Made by a program: the position numbers and the translations under genes. The notes under the pieces are model-generated. The model had not been told where the DNA came from, did not search any database, and saw only the letters and a list, made by a program, of their open reading frames with translations. This document shows positions 1-9,083 of a stretch of DNA of 64,000 nucleotides, in pieces. Every line of letters starts with the position of its first letter. Position 1 is the stretch's first letter. Source of the DNA: Ensifer sp. IC3342 (lineage in GTDB: Bacteria > Pseudomonadota > Alphaproteobacteria > Rhizobiales > Rhizobiaceae); the NCBI RefSeq assembly GCF_020193655.1, contig NZ_JADYVE010000005.1:186001-250000 (forward strand), given 5' to 3'.

Positions 1-1937
1 TAAATTACAAGCGCGGTCAGCGCGAGGAATTGGTCGCGATCTTGCGGCAGATGGCGTTTGCCCTGGCGCATCGCGGGCCTGATGATGCCGGCATCTGGCT
101 CGACGAGGAAAGCCGTGTCGGGCTTTGTCACCGCCGGCTGTCGATCATCGATCTCTCCCCGTCAGGGGCTCAGCCGATGCAATCCGCCAGCGGCCGATAC
201 TCCATCGTCTACAACGGCGAGGTCTATGGATTTCTCGAACTGCGTGATGAGTTGGAGGCGCGCGGCTCCCGCTTTCGCGGGCACTCCGACACGGAAATCC
301 TGTTGGAGGCCATCGAAGTCTATGGCTTCGAAGCTGCATTGCGCTGTTGCAACGGCATGTTCGCCTTCGCTCTTTATGACAGGGAGGAGCGGAAGGTCCT
401 GTTTGCGCGCGATCGAATGGGCGAAAAGCCGCTCTATATCGGCGTGCACGACGGCGTTGTCGCCTTCGGGTCTGAACTGAAGAGTCTGAGAAGGCATCCA
501 TCCTTTGCCTCTCCGGAATTGGATCGCGATGCCCTGGCGCTCTACCTCCGCCACAACTATGTGCCGACGCCCTATACGATATACCGGGGTATCTTCAAAC
601 TGCCGCATGGTTGCTGGCTGAGCATATCCGTCGATGAACCACCTGCCTCAATGGCTGCAGCCCTGGGGTCGGTCCGGCCCTATTGGGATGCCTTCGAGGT
701 CGTCGAGCGAGGCTATGCCGAACGGATCGAGTCCGCGGAAGAGGCCTTGCGCCTTCTCGACAACACGCTGAGGGCCGCTGTTCGCGAACGTATCGTCTCC
801 GATGTCCCGGTCGGCGTGTTGCTCTCCAGTGGCATCGATTCGTCCCTGGTGTCGGCGGTCATGCAGGAAGTGTCGCCCACGCCCGTAAAGACCTACACCG
901 TGCGTTTCCTGGAAGAAGACTACAACGAGGCGGATGCGGCCGCCGAGGTGGCGGGTTATCTGAAAACGGATCACACGGAAATCACGGCCGAACCCGAAAC
1001 CGCCTTCGGGACCATTTCCAGTTTGCCGGATATCTATGACGAGCCTTTCGCCGATCCGTCACAAATTCCGACGTTGATGGTCGCGAAGCTCGCGCGAAAA
1101 ACCGTGACGGTTGCACTTTCCGGCGATGGCGGCGACGAATTTTTCGGCGGTTACAAGCGCTACCAGCAGATGATGGCATTCGATCGCCTGGCCAAGACAA
1201 TGCCGGCAGTTGCCGTTCACGCGGCAAAAGGCGCACCGGACTGGTTGCTCGATATCGCATCAAGCCTTAGTCGATCCATGATTGCCGCGCCGCTCAGAGA
1301 CGAGGTGACCGGCGGTCGCCTCCGAAGGCTGGCGGAACTGCTGCAAATCCAGGATCCGGACGACCGCTATTTGAACTTCGTGTCCCAATGGACCAGTCCA
1401 ACCGATGTGGTGCTCGGCGGAAAGGAACCGAGCACGGCGTTCTCGTCGAAGAGAATCCCCGGCGGTCTCGGGTCGGTCGACAGAATGATGTTTCGCGACA
1501 TGGTCGCGTATCTTCCTGACGATATCCTCGTCAAGATCGATCGCGCCTCCATGGCTGTTGGTCTTGAGATGCGGACACCGCTGCTTGACCATCGGTTCAT
1601 CGAATTGGCGTGGCGGTCGCCGCGAACCCTGTGCTTTGCAGACAACCACAGCAAGCCGGCGCTGCGCGAACTGTTGTCCCGACGGCTGCCTGATAAGCTC
1701 ATCAGTGCCAACAAGCGGGGCTTCGGGGTGCCGTTGAACGCCTGGCTTCGCGGTCCATTGCGCGCCTGGGCCAGCGACATGCTGTCGCCATCACGCATGC
1801 GCCGCGACGGGATGTTCCAGGTGGAGCCGATACTGGACCGTTGGAAGGCACATCTTTCAGGCAACCGCGACTGGGGGCCGCAGCTCTGGACGGTGCTGAT
1901 GTTCAATAGCTGGCACGAACGGTGGGCGGGTGCTTAA
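1..1937 (+). CDS. asnB: Asparagine synthase (glutamine-hydrolysing)-type amidotransferase, 5' truncated by window edge
   Basis: The frame is open to the window edge, so the real start and the N-terminal nucleophile Cys2 lie outside; the first in-frame TTG at nt 30 is not taken as the start. The visible part begins within the class II glutamine amidotransferase domain (AHRGPDD, YNGEVY, HSDTE motifs). It continues into the synthetase domain with the PP-loop SSGIDSS near nt 825-846 and SGDGGDEFFGGY near nt 1120-1155. Family members make asparagine from aspartate, glutamine and ATP. Copies in polysaccharide loci are often thought to amidate uronic acids or similar sugars (inference). It stands beside the polysaccharide cluster but is separated from it by repeats, and it ends with TAA. 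The fold is certain; the substrate is not known. Confidence 0.93.
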   Translation, partial: NYKRGQREELVAILRQMAFALAHRGPDDAGIWLDEESRVGLCHRRLSIIDLSPSGAQPMQSASGRYSIVYNGEVYGFLELRDELEARGSRFRGHSDTEILLEAIEVYGFEAALRCCNGMFAFALYDREERKVLFARDRMGEKPLYIGVHDGVVAFGSELKSLRRHPSFASPELDRDALALYLRHNYVPTPYTIYRGIFKLPHGCWLSISVDEPPASMAAALGSVRPYWDAFEVVERGYAERIESAEEALRLLDNTLRAAVRERIVSDVPVGVLLSSGIDSSLVSAVMQEVSPTPVKTYTVRFLEEDYNEADAAAEVAGYLKTDHTEITAEPETAFGTISSLPDIYDEPFADPSQIPTLMVAKLARKTVTVALSGDGGDEFFGGYKRYQQMMAFDRLAKTMPAVAVHAAKGAPDWLLDIASSLSRSMIAAPLRDEVTGGRLRRLAELLQIQDPDDRYLNFVSQWTSPTDVVLGGKEPSTAFSSKRIPGGLGSVDRMMFRDMVAYLPDDILVKIDRASMAVGLEMRTPLLDHRFIELAWRSPRTLCFADNHSKPALRELLSRRLPDKLISANKRGFGVPLNAWLRGPLRAWASDMLSPSRMRRDGMFQVEPILDRWKAHLSGNRDWGPQLWTVLMFNSWHERWAGA

Positions 1938-2040
1938 TGCATGTCGCCCAAAATTGTGCAGCGGTTTCGGACAACGACATGCATAAAGACACGGACCTAA
2001 AGCGCGTCGCATGAGTCCGATTGAACGCGACGCGCTTTAT
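1937..2040. repeat. Intergenic repeat block with two perfect inverted repeats
   Basis: Two palindromes lie just after asnB. The first has 10-bp arms ATGCATGTCG (1937-1946) and CGACATGCAT (1975-1984). The second has 13-bp arms TAAAGCGCGTCGC (1998-2010) and GCGACGCGCTTTA (2027-2039) around a 16-nt loop. I recognise the block from memory as a common rhizobial intergenic repeat. The second hairpin could also end asnB transcription, although no clean T-run follows. Confidence 0.7.
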
Positions 2041-2086
2041 AGAAATGCGCTCGCCGCAGGGTGCCTAATGGTTTCCACGCATCGTG

Positions 2087-2197
2087 ACATTTGCAGCGCC
2101 GTGCTTTCTTTAGGCCGCACAAAGGTCTCTGTAGCACTTTGAATTGCTGCATGTATTTATCCTTAAATCGAGTACGATTTAAGGAAACAGCAGTAGA
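2087..2197 (-). repeat. RIME-like palindromic element, copy A
   Basis: The core is a perfect 10-bp inverted repeat CCTTAAATCG (2161-2170) / CGATTTAAGG (2175-2184) with a 4-nt loop. It is flanked on the minus strand by the conserved ATGCAGCAATTCAAAGTGCT stretch shared with copies C and D. It lies between asnB and the end of the RTX gene. Short peptides can be read through it, but their sequence is only the repeat itself. The rest of 1938-2357 holds no gene I can support. Confidence 0.75.
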
Positions 2198-2357
2198 GAG
2201 CCGTGCGTTCATTTCAAGCACACGACTCTCTAATACTCTGAATCTAGATCCTTTTCACGGTTTCAGTGATGCCTCATGAAAGCGGGAGGGTCTAGAATGG
2301 TTACCTGGTTCTGCATCGATGCCGACGCGGGAAGCGATGCAGTTGCGGGATGCCGGC

Positions 2358-3545
2358 TTATGCGAAGACGAAGTCCGCGCTGCTGAAGCTCGACACACTC
2401 AGGTTATTGGCTGGATCATCGATAAGCACGGAAATGGTGCCGCCCGAGCCGTATCCCTTGATCAGGATATCGCCGCCGGACGTTTCGTAGGCGTACACGG
2501 TACCCGCCGCACCTGAATTCGAATACTTCGTTATTCCGAGGTTTTCGAGCACGAGAAGATCGCTCCCGTTCTGGAAGTCCATGACGGTGTCCTGCCCGGC
2601 ATAGGCGCCTGCTCCCTTGAAGGCGAAGCGGTCGGCATCTGCGCCGCCCCAAAGGACGTCGGCGCCGGCTTCGCCGATGAGGGTGTCCTGTCCGGCGTCG
2701 CCGCGCAGCGTGTCGTTGCCTTCGCCGCCATAGAAGCGGTCGTTGCCGATGCCGCCCCAAAGGATGTCGGCGCCGGCTTCGCCGCTGATGCTGTCGTCGC
2801 CAGCATCGCCGTACGCGACATCGTTACCCCCGCCGACTTCGATCTTGTCGTTGCCGTTTCCGCCATGGGCCTCATCGATGCCGATCTCGGAATCGAGCAC
2901 ATCGTTGCCGTCGCCGCCATCGAGGTAGTTGTTGCCATCGCCGCCGTCGACCTTGTCGTGGCCGATGCCGCCGTAGACCCGGTCGTTGCCCGACTGGCCC
3001 TTAAGGGCGTCATCGCCGCCTTCGCCATAAATCGTGTCGTTGCCGGCTCCGCCGCTGACAGCCTGCTGGGTCAGCTTGCCTGTAGCGGGGTCGATACGGT
3101 TGTTGAAGCCGTCATTGCCTTCACCGGCATAAATGATGTCGTCGCCGATGCCGGCGTCGATCCATTCCTCACCAGCGCCGCCGTAGATCTTGTCGTTGCC
3201 GGCATCGCCCTGGAAATGATCGTGGCCGTCTCCACCCTCGAGGATGTCGTGGCCGTCACCACCCTCGACGATGTCGTTTCCGAGGCCGCCGAGAAATCTG
3301 TCGTCGCCGGCGCCGCCGTCAAAGCTGTCATTGCCGTCGCCGCCATCGGCGTAATCGTTGCCGATCGAGGCTTTGAAGAAGTCGTTACCGAGCCCACCGT
3401 AAAAAGTGTCGTTGCCGGCACCACCGTCGAGATAATCGTCTCCTGAGTAACCCCAAATGAAGTCGTCGCCATCGTATCCGCTGATCGTATCGGCGGAGTT
3501 CGTACCATAGAGCCGGTTGCCCGCGTTGGTTCCTTTGATAATCAT
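2358..3545 (-). CDS. Secreted RTX (hemolysin-type calcium-binding repeat) protein
   Basis: This is a 395-residue protein made almost wholly of glycine- and aspartate-rich nonapeptides of the GGxGxDxxx type, from near residue 10 to about 310. They fold into a calcium-binding parallel beta-roll outside the cell. The C-terminus ends in the hydrophobic SSADFVFA, which resembles the uncleaved secretion signals of rhizobial type I-exported proteins. The start at 3545 is chosen because AGGAG sits 7 nt upstream of the ATG; an 18-codon upstream extension lacks such a site. No catalytic domain and no type I secretion genes are seen in the window, so it must rely on a transporter elsewhere. It may be a matrix or adhesion protein working with the polysaccharide (inference). 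Confidence 0.88.
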   Translation of the reverse strand: MIIKGTNAGNRLYGTNSADTISGYDGDDFIWGYSGDDYLDGGAGNDTFYGGLGNDFFKASIGNDYADGGDGNDSFDGGAGDDRFLGGLGNDIVEGGDGHDILEGGDGHDHFQGDAGNDKIYGGAGEEWIDAGIGDDIIYAGEGNDGFNNRIDPATGKLTQQAVSGGAGNDTIYGEGGDDALKGQSGNDRVYGGIGHDKVDGGDGNNYLDGGDGNDVLDSEIGIDEAHGGNGNDKIEVGGGNDVAYGDAGDDSISGEAGADILWGGIGNDRFYGGEGNDTLRGDAGQDTLIGEAGADVLWGGADADRFAFKGAGAYAGQDTVMDFQNGSDLLVLENLGITKYSNSGAAGTVYAYETSGGDILIKGYGSGGTISVLIDDPANNLSVSSFSSADFVFA

Positions 3546-3790
3546 AAATAACTCCTCTGCTGTTAGCGGGGGAGCGGGTAAAGTTGGAATGAGGCACAAA
3601 GGTGTCCCGCGACCGATCTAGGTAGTATGGCGTTGATCTGATTAAGGAAAAATTTGAATATCCGTTCTAACGCGAAATTTATCGCACGGATTCAACCGAT
3701 TATCGGAATTGGTGGCGAGAGGAGTTGCTTCTCCTGGCGGTGGGATAGTGTATTTTCACCGACGATTTATTGTCACATTCGGCGCCAGTG

Positions 3791-4879
3791 CTATTTGTAA
3801 GATCCCAGGAAATTTGAATATTTTCGTTCGATCGCGGCCAGCGTATATTCGCTCTCGATGCGCTCGCGGGCATTGCGAGCATAGCGAGCATATTCGCTTG
3901 GGGCGAGATCAAGGATTGCGCACATGGCCTCGGCGAGGGCTTCGGGATTGCGCGCCGGTACGGCGATTCCCGCGTTCCCCGCGACGACTGCGGCATCGCC
4001 GACATTCGTGGTGACGATCGGCTTGGAATAGCTCATCGCCTCGGCGATGACGTTCGGGAAACCCTCGGTCCTGGATGACAGGACCAAGAGATCGATGCTG
4101 CGGTAAAAGCCGGCCATGTCGGAGACTTCGCCTCTGAGGTCCACCGAGTGGGGCGGGAGCCCCGCTTCCGCCATGAGTTTCATCACTTCCGGATTGTCTC
4201 GTGATAGGCCGAGGCCCGCAGCCGCGAACGTCGCCTGCGGGTACGTCTCGAGCACACGGGCGGCCGCGCGAAAGAATGTGGCATGGTCCTTTTGCGGATG
4301 AAAGCGGCCCGCGATGCCGATCCGCTTGGCTGACGTCGCCTCGCCGGCAACGAGCGGCGGCAGTTCGAAGCCGTTTGGAATGACCGCCACGTGACGATTG
4401 CGATAGCCGTATGCCTCATGCAGGTCACGGGCGCGCGAACTGTTGTAGATCACGCCGGATGCTCTGGCCGACAGCAGCCGGCCCGCCGCGATCGCGATGC
4501 GCGAACTGCGTGAGAGGCAAGCAGGATCGTCGAGCGACTGGCGAATGTTCCAGAACACCGGGGCCTGGGACTGCGCAATTCCCGCCGCGATCGTACCGGC
4601 GATCATCGCGTGATACATCCAACACAGAATGACGTCGGGTTCTTCCTTGCGGATCAATTTCGCAAGTTGGACCAAGGCGCCGGGCAGGCCGGCAGCGGAC
4701 GCTGCCCCCAGCGGCGCGTAAACGACCCTGGGATTGTCGGCGAGGCTGCGGTTCCTTTCCGATATGCCACGCAGAGAGGCAACGATGATGCGTTCGTCGC
4801 TGGAGATCTTCAGCAGGCGCGCCAGCATCGTCTCGGCGCCGGCGCTGGCGGTGAAATTGGTGATGACATGCATGATCAT
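3791..4879 (-). CDS. Glycosyltransferase family 4 (GT-B fold)
   Basis: A 362-residue cytoplasmic glycosyltransferase. The N-terminal acceptor domain starts MIMHVITNF and carries a glycine-rich loop near SAGAET. The C-terminal donor domain carries IGIAGRFHPQKDH and the E-x7-E type motif EGFPNVIAEAM. The start at 4879 is preferred over a 46-residue longer frame because the extension has no family-like sequence and AAGGT lies upstream of this ATG. It is preceded on the same strand by another GT4 ending at 5014, so the two are probably co-transcribed. It probably adds one sugar to the repeat unit; donor and linkage cannot be read from sequence. Confidence 0.88.
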   Translation of the reverse strand: MIMHVITNFTASAGAETMLARLLKISSDERIIVASLRGISERNRSLADNPRVVYAPLGAASAAGLPGALVQLAKLIRKEEPDVILCWMYHAMIAGTIAAGIAQSQAPVFWNIRQSLDDPACLSRSSRIAIAAGRLLSARASGVIYNSSRARDLHEAYGYRNRHVAVIPNGFELPPLVAGEATSAKRIGIAGRFHPQKDHATFFRAAARVLETYPQATFAAAGLGLSRDNPEVMKLMAEAGLPPHSVDLRGEVSDMAGFYRSIDLLVLSSRTEGFPNVIAEAMSYSKPIVTTNVGDAAVVAGNAGIAVPARNPEALAEAMCAILDLAPSEYARYARNARERIESEYTLAAIERKYSNFLGSYK

Positions 4880-5013
4880 GGCAGCGACCTTGTTGGCGCA
4901 GCGCGTTCGCTCCCCGGAAGCCGGCCTGTTCGCCTTCGCGAACCGCAGCGGTCCGGTCTGGCTTGGGTGCACCGGGGGCGAGGGGGACGCGGTGGCACGG
5001 ATGCAATCCAGGT

Positions 5014-6138
5014 TCACGCCAGACGCATGCGATCGAGCAGCATCTGGTTGACCATGTGGACGTCGAACCGAGCCTGCGCGATGTAGCGCGATTGCCGCCC
5101 CATTTCTGCGGCCAGTCTCGTGTTGCGGGCAAAGACCGACATGGCTTCGGCGAGGCTCAGCGGATTCCGCGGTTGGACGACCAATCCGTTCACGCCGGGT
5201 TGCACCGTGTCGCGGCAGCCCGGCAGGTCAGTCGTGACGATCGGCCGGCCCGTTGCGAGGGCCTCGAGTATGCTTCGCGGAATGCCCTCCCGATAATAGG
5301 AGGGCAGAACGAAGACGCTGCACGCGGCGAGGTAAGGACGCACGTCCTGCGTATATCCGAGGTAGTCCAGGATGCCCTCGCGGACCCATCCGTCGATCTC
5401 CTCACGCGAGATCGCGCTCGGATTGCTGTCGAAGCTGCCAAGCAGTTGGAATTTTGCATCAGGAAAGCTGCGACGCACGATCCTCGCCGCCTCGACATAT
5501 TCCACGATCCCCTTGTCGCGCAAAAGCCGGGCGACGAGAAGAAACACCGGCCCGCGCTGCGGTGGCGGCGAAAAAGCGAAATGCTCAAGATCGACCCCCG
5601 ATCCCGGGATCAGACTGAGCACGGCAGTGCTGTCGAGCATCTGGTATTTGCAGATGTCTGCACGATCGGCCTCGTTGTAGACGAACACGGCCTTCGCACC
5701 GCGGAAGGCAATGCGATACAGGCGGACGCACAAATGCCTGACGACACTCGACTTCAAGGAGGCGGGTGTTTCGTTCGAAAAGACATGTCCGAGGCCGGTG
5801 ACGAGGAAGCAGCGGTCCTTGATCCCGAGCATCCGGGCGGCAATCCCGGCATAGATGATCGGCTTCATCGTATAGGGCAGGATCACGTCCGGCTTCAGCC
5901 GCTTGAAGTGTCGCCTCAGCGACCAAAGCGTCCGCAGGTCATCGAGGGGATTGAGCCCGGTGCGCGCCATGGGAATTTGAACGAAGCGGACGCCGATCTC
6001 GGTCAATTGCTGTTCGACCCGCTCGTCGTTCTCCGGAGCAAAGGCAACGACGTCATGCCCGGCTTTGACCAGTTTCTTCAGCAGTTCCAGCCGGAAATTT
6101 GTCAGCGATACCGTTAGGCTCGCAACCACCGCGATCAT
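5014..6138 (-). CDS. Glycosyltransferase family 4 (GT-B fold)
   Basis: A 374-residue GT4 enzyme. The N-terminus MIAVVASLTVSLTNFR is typical of the family branch that includes capsule and O-antigen galactosyl- and N-acetylhexosaminyl-transferases. Donor-domain motifs are VARLLRDKGIVEYVEAA and the acidic REGIPRSILEAL. A frame open to 6303 would add 55 residues with no family similarity, so the ATG at 6138, with AAAGG about 9 nt upstream, is preferred; this start is moderately uncertain. Downstream gene 3791-4879 follows after 134 nt. The sugar specificity is unknown. Confidence 0.86.
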   Translation of the reverse strand: MIAVVASLTVSLTNFRLELLKKLVKAGHDVVAFAPENDERVEQQLTEIGVRFVQIPMARTGLNPLDDLRTLWSLRRHFKRLKPDVILPYTMKPIIYAGIAARMLGIKDRCFLVTGLGHVFSNETPASLKSSVVRHLCVRLYRIAFRGAKAVFVYNEADRADICKYQMLDSTAVLSLIPGSGVDLEHFAFSPPPQRGPVFLLVARLLRDKGIVEYVEAARIVRRSFPDAKFQLLGSFDSNPSAISREEIDGWVREGILDYLGYTQDVRPYLAACSVFVLPSYYREGIPRSILEALATGRPIVTTDLPGCRDTVQPGVNGLVVQPRNPLSLAEAMSVFARNTRLAAEMGRQSRYIAQARFDVHMVNQMLLDRMRLA

Positions 6139-6488
6139 GCGCTTCTGCCTTTGCGCGTACTGAGTGTGGCACGGTTCGGCGGGAATGGAGAGTTGTACGT
6201 CGCCGCGTTCGACGCAGGGGCGCGAAGTTGACATGGTCGGGTTCAAGGCCGTCTCCCGCGAGAGCTTCGCCGCGATGCCGTGGGAAACGGCATGGAGCGA
6301 CATGCGTCGCCAACCTGGTGTGATGGAGTTCGGTTGCGCATCCCAGTCTCCGCGCTCGGCCTGCTATGAGACTACAAACGATGTTGCAGCTTTGCGCCCT
6401 TGCGACCTCTCATCCTGAATGTCTTGCCGTTCGGCGCGAGCTGCGCATCGTGGGCGATGCGCAGGCCAGCCTTCGCGGCTTATCAAGT
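6139..6488. other. Intergenic stretch with one strong hairpin
   Basis: The 350 nt between the GT4 start and the end of the dehydratase gene hold no supportable gene. There is a perfect 10-bp inverted repeat CTGCGCATCG (6441-6450) / CGATGCGCAG (6455-6464) with a 4-nt loop. It sits 25 nt past the stop of the minus-strand gene that ends at 6489. It lacks a following T-run, so it is at best a factor-assisted terminator or a processing site. Confidence 0.5.
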
Positions 6489-8696
6489 TCAAGTTCCGGG
6501 CAGGCCAATTTCTTTGCGCGCGCCCTTGTCATAGCCGTTGCGCTGCGGACCTGCCTTCGCAAGATTTCGCCGCCGAAGCGGCTTGCGATCCTTGAGGGGG
6601 TAGGCGTTGCCGTTCACCGGCTCCGGCTCATAGCGGGGAAGCAGCTCGCGCATGACCATCTTCAGGGCCTTTTCATTGCCTCGCTCGGCATGGCGCTGCA
6701 GCCGCGTAAACGCGTCGCTGAGAGTCGGCAGGGATATCGGATCCGGAACCGCCCCAAGGACACCCGGCACCGGTGACTCGATGCGCTTGTCCGTTTCGTC
6801 GAAGAGCTCCTCGAAGAGCTTTTCACCGGGCCGGCATCCGATGATCTTGATCTCGATGTCGCGATCGGGCGTGAACCCTGCCAGCTGAATCATCCGCCGC
6901 GCGATATCGATGATCTTGATCGGCTCGCCCATGTCCAGAACGAAGATTTCCCCCTGGCCGAGCTGTTTCTCGAAGCCGTATGCAGAGGCCTGCAACGTCA
7001 ATTCCACCGCCTCGCGAATGGTCATGAAGAAGCGCGTCATGCAGGGGTCGGTAACCGTAAGCGGGCCACCGCGCGCAAGCTGGCGTTTGAAAAGGGGGAT
7101 CAGCGAGCCGCTCGATCCAAGCACGTTTCCAAAACGCACCGTCATGAAACGCGGACCTTTGCCGGTCTTGACCCCGTCCAGGTCAAGCGCCTGGCAATAA
7201 AGTTCCGCCAGGCGCTTGGTAGCACCCATGACGCTTGTCGAGTTCACAACCTTGTCGGTCGAGATCTGGACCATTGCAAGCGTGCCGTATTTCTTCGCGG
7301 CATTGGCAACGTTCATCGTTCCGATGACGTTGGTCAGCACGCCTTCGCACGGGTTCATCTGCACCATAGGCACATGTTTCAAGGCAGCCGCATGGAACAC
7401 CAGTTCCGGCCGGTGCCTGTCGAAGATTTCATCGACGCGCTGGCTCCGTCTGACGCTGCAAAGATAGCTGAAACGCGGGACGGTCGCGAAATTCTCGCTG
7501 AGCGTCATGTCGATCGCGTAGAGATTGTATTCGGTGTTGTCTATCAGCACGATCTCGGCCGGCGCGCAGGCGGCGATCTGAGAGGTCAGCTCACTGCCGA
7601 TCGAGCCGCCGGCTCCGGTTATCAACACACGCCGTCCGCCGACGAGACGCCGAATGGCCTCCTTGTCGAGCGCCGCCTGCGGGCGCTCCAGAAGGTCGGT
7701 CAGTTCGATCGATCGAAGCTCGTAGGGATTTTCGGATTTCGCACGCTTGAGCTCGGTCATTTGAGACAGGCGCGACACCGCGATCCCCAGCCTCTCGGCC
7801 GATTTCAGCAGTTCATCGGACGCCGCGTCCCCGAACGTCGAAGGCGCTTCGGTGAAGACGACGTGGCGCGGCTGCCGGTTCACCCGCTGCAACTCGCACA
7901 CGACCTTCTCGAAGTCCTCGATCCGGCCGGCAATCGGAACGCCGCGAAGCGTCATGCCGATGTGATCGCCCGTCTTGTCGAGGCAGGCGACCGGCAAATA
8001 TGTGGAGTTCGGGTCCCGAGCGAGCGCGCGCAGATAGAGGTCAGCCGCATCCCCCGCCCCAACGATCAGCAGCGGTATGCGGTGGTCCGTTTTTGCCGCG
8101 CCATTGCGCGCAATCCTGAAAGCCGGCCGCGCCAGTGAAATTTCGTCCGCGCGAAAACTCAAGCGAGAGGCGGCCAGGCAGGCGATCAGGAGCAGCGATT
8201 GAAGCGGGACGACAGTTCTCGGAATCTCGCTGAGTCGCGTCGAAAAGAACAGCAGCGAGACGAGCAACAAGGACGTCAGCAAGGCTGCGCGAAGGATGGT
8301 GAACAGGTCTGAAATGGAACCATATTTCCAGTTTCGGCTGTACAAGCCGGACAACGGGAAGACGAAGGCGCAGATTGCCACATATTGCAGGCCCGACCAT
8401 ATGAGCACGGAGGCGGTTTCCGGCCGAGCGGTGAGGCCGGTGATGCCATAGCGCAACAGCAGCGCCACCGCGAGCGCGATCGCTGCTGACCCAAGGTCCA
8501 CAAGATAGAGCGCCGAGCATTTTTGGGCGCTGCGAGCCGCAGTCGAGAGGCGCCGCAGACCGATGTCGCGAGCGGCATCTGCGATCGCCCAAACCATTTT
8601 TCCGAGGGATTTTGCTGTTTGGTCCTTCCGCGACAGCGGTGGCCACTCTAGGAAATTGTCACGAATCGCCTTCGCGGCAGCGTATAAACGCAGCAT
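6489..8696 (-). CDS. Membrane-bound UDP-sugar 4,6-dehydratase/epimerase, WbpM/EpsC/CapD type
   Basis: A 735-residue long-form member of the FlaA1/CapD family. The N-terminal third has about four membrane segments (from about residue 65 to 190), followed by a nucleotide-binding domain (VGAGDAADLY) and the catalytic SDR domain (ITGAGGSIGSE near residue 358). The catalytic triad region TDKVVNSTSVMGATK shows Met in place of the usual Tyr, as in PglF/WbpM enzymes that convert UDP-GlcNAc to the UDP-4-keto-6-deoxy sugar. AGGAAGGGG precedes the ATG. The keto sugar would be a substrate for the DegT aminotransferase at 32248-33435, giving an amino-dideoxy sugar (inference). Family assignment is firm, the exact stereochemistry is not. 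Confidence 0.93.
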   Translation of the reverse strand: MLRLYAAAKAIRDNFLEWPPLSRKDQTAKSLGKMVWAIADAARDIGLRRLSTAARSAQKCSALYLVDLGSAAIALAVALLLRYGITGLTARPETASVLIWSGLQYVAICAFVFPLSGLYSRNWKYGSISDLFTILRAALLTSLLLVSLLFFSTRLSEIPRTVVPLQSLLLIACLAASRLSFRADEISLARPAFRIARNGAAKTDHRIPLLIVGAGDAADLYLRALARDPNSTYLPVACLDKTGDHIGMTLRGVPIAGRIEDFEKVVCELQRVNRQPRHVVFTEAPSTFGDAASDELLKSAERLGIAVSRLSQMTELKRAKSENPYELRSIELTDLLERPQAALDKEAIRRLVGGRRVLITGAGGSIGSELTSQIAACAPAEIVLIDNTEYNLYAIDMTLSENFATVPRFSYLCSVRRSQRVDEIFDRHRPELVFHAAALKHVPMVQMNPCEGVLTNVIGTMNVANAAKKYGTLAMVQISTDKVVNSTSVMGATKRLAELYCQALDLDGVKTGKGPRFMTVRFGNVLGSSGSLIPLFKRQLARGGPLTVTDPCMTRFFMTIREAVELTLQASAYGFEKQLGQGEIFVLDMGEPIKIIDIARRMIQLAGFTPDRDIEIKIIGCRPGEKLFEELFDETDKRIESPVPGVLGAVPDPISLPTLSDAFTRLQRHAERGNEKALKMVMRELLPRYEPEPVNGNAYPLKDRKPLRRRNLAKAGPQRNGYDKGARKEIGLPGT

Positions 8697-9083
8697 GACG
8701 GCCCCTTCCTAACAAGTGCAAGCCTTACCGCCCAGCCGCGCGACGACCACACCTGCCCTCGCGCCCCATTGCTGTGTGAGGGTCGTCGTCTATGAATCTT
8801 GTCTGGTCGACATGGTCGAAAGGCTAATATTTATTTTCAACAAAAAATGATCGCCCCGCGATGGTCAGATCCCGGCGCAAAACTAAATAGTCATATTCGA
8901 TTTCCTTAATAAAAAAGCATGTAATTAACCGGTTGTAAATAGGTTTCGCGCATCGCGCCAAATATAATTTCCCATTTGATTGCCAGAGTTTAGCGGCTGC
9001 GGACGGTGCATGGATAAGTTGTAGATCGGCCAAGATGCTCCTAAAAGGTTGATTTGAGAGCGAATTCCGACTTGGGCCTTCCT
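8697..9083. promoter_or_regulatory. AT-rich gene-free region upstream of the dehydratase gene
   Basis: This stretch of 387 nt lies between two minus-strand genes and is markedly AT-rich from about 8820 to 8990, unlike the coding sequence around it. It most likely holds the promoter of the 6489-8696 gene and the glycosyltransferases downstream. A 69-codon minus-strand frame (8824-9033) has no coding character that I can see. No clear sigma-70 boxes were identified. Confidence 0.4.

Noticed and set aside
1997-2221. Small minus-strand frame reading MQQFKVLQRP within the repeat
   Set aside because: The peptide arises from the RIME-like element itself and would recur at other copies; no ribosome site or conservation beyond the repeat is seen.
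2358-3545. Short-period DNA repeat array that might suggest CRISPR
   Set aside because: The periodicity is 27 nt and codes for in-frame RTX nonapeptides; there are no unique spacers of constant length and no cas genes.
4963-6117. 384-codon plus-strand frame opposite a GT4
   Set aside because: The minus strand has clear GT4 motifs; the plus frame reads as low-information antisense.
8824-9033. 69-codon minus-strand frame in the AT-rich gap
   Set aside because: No ribosome site, no family motif and base composition like a promoter region.
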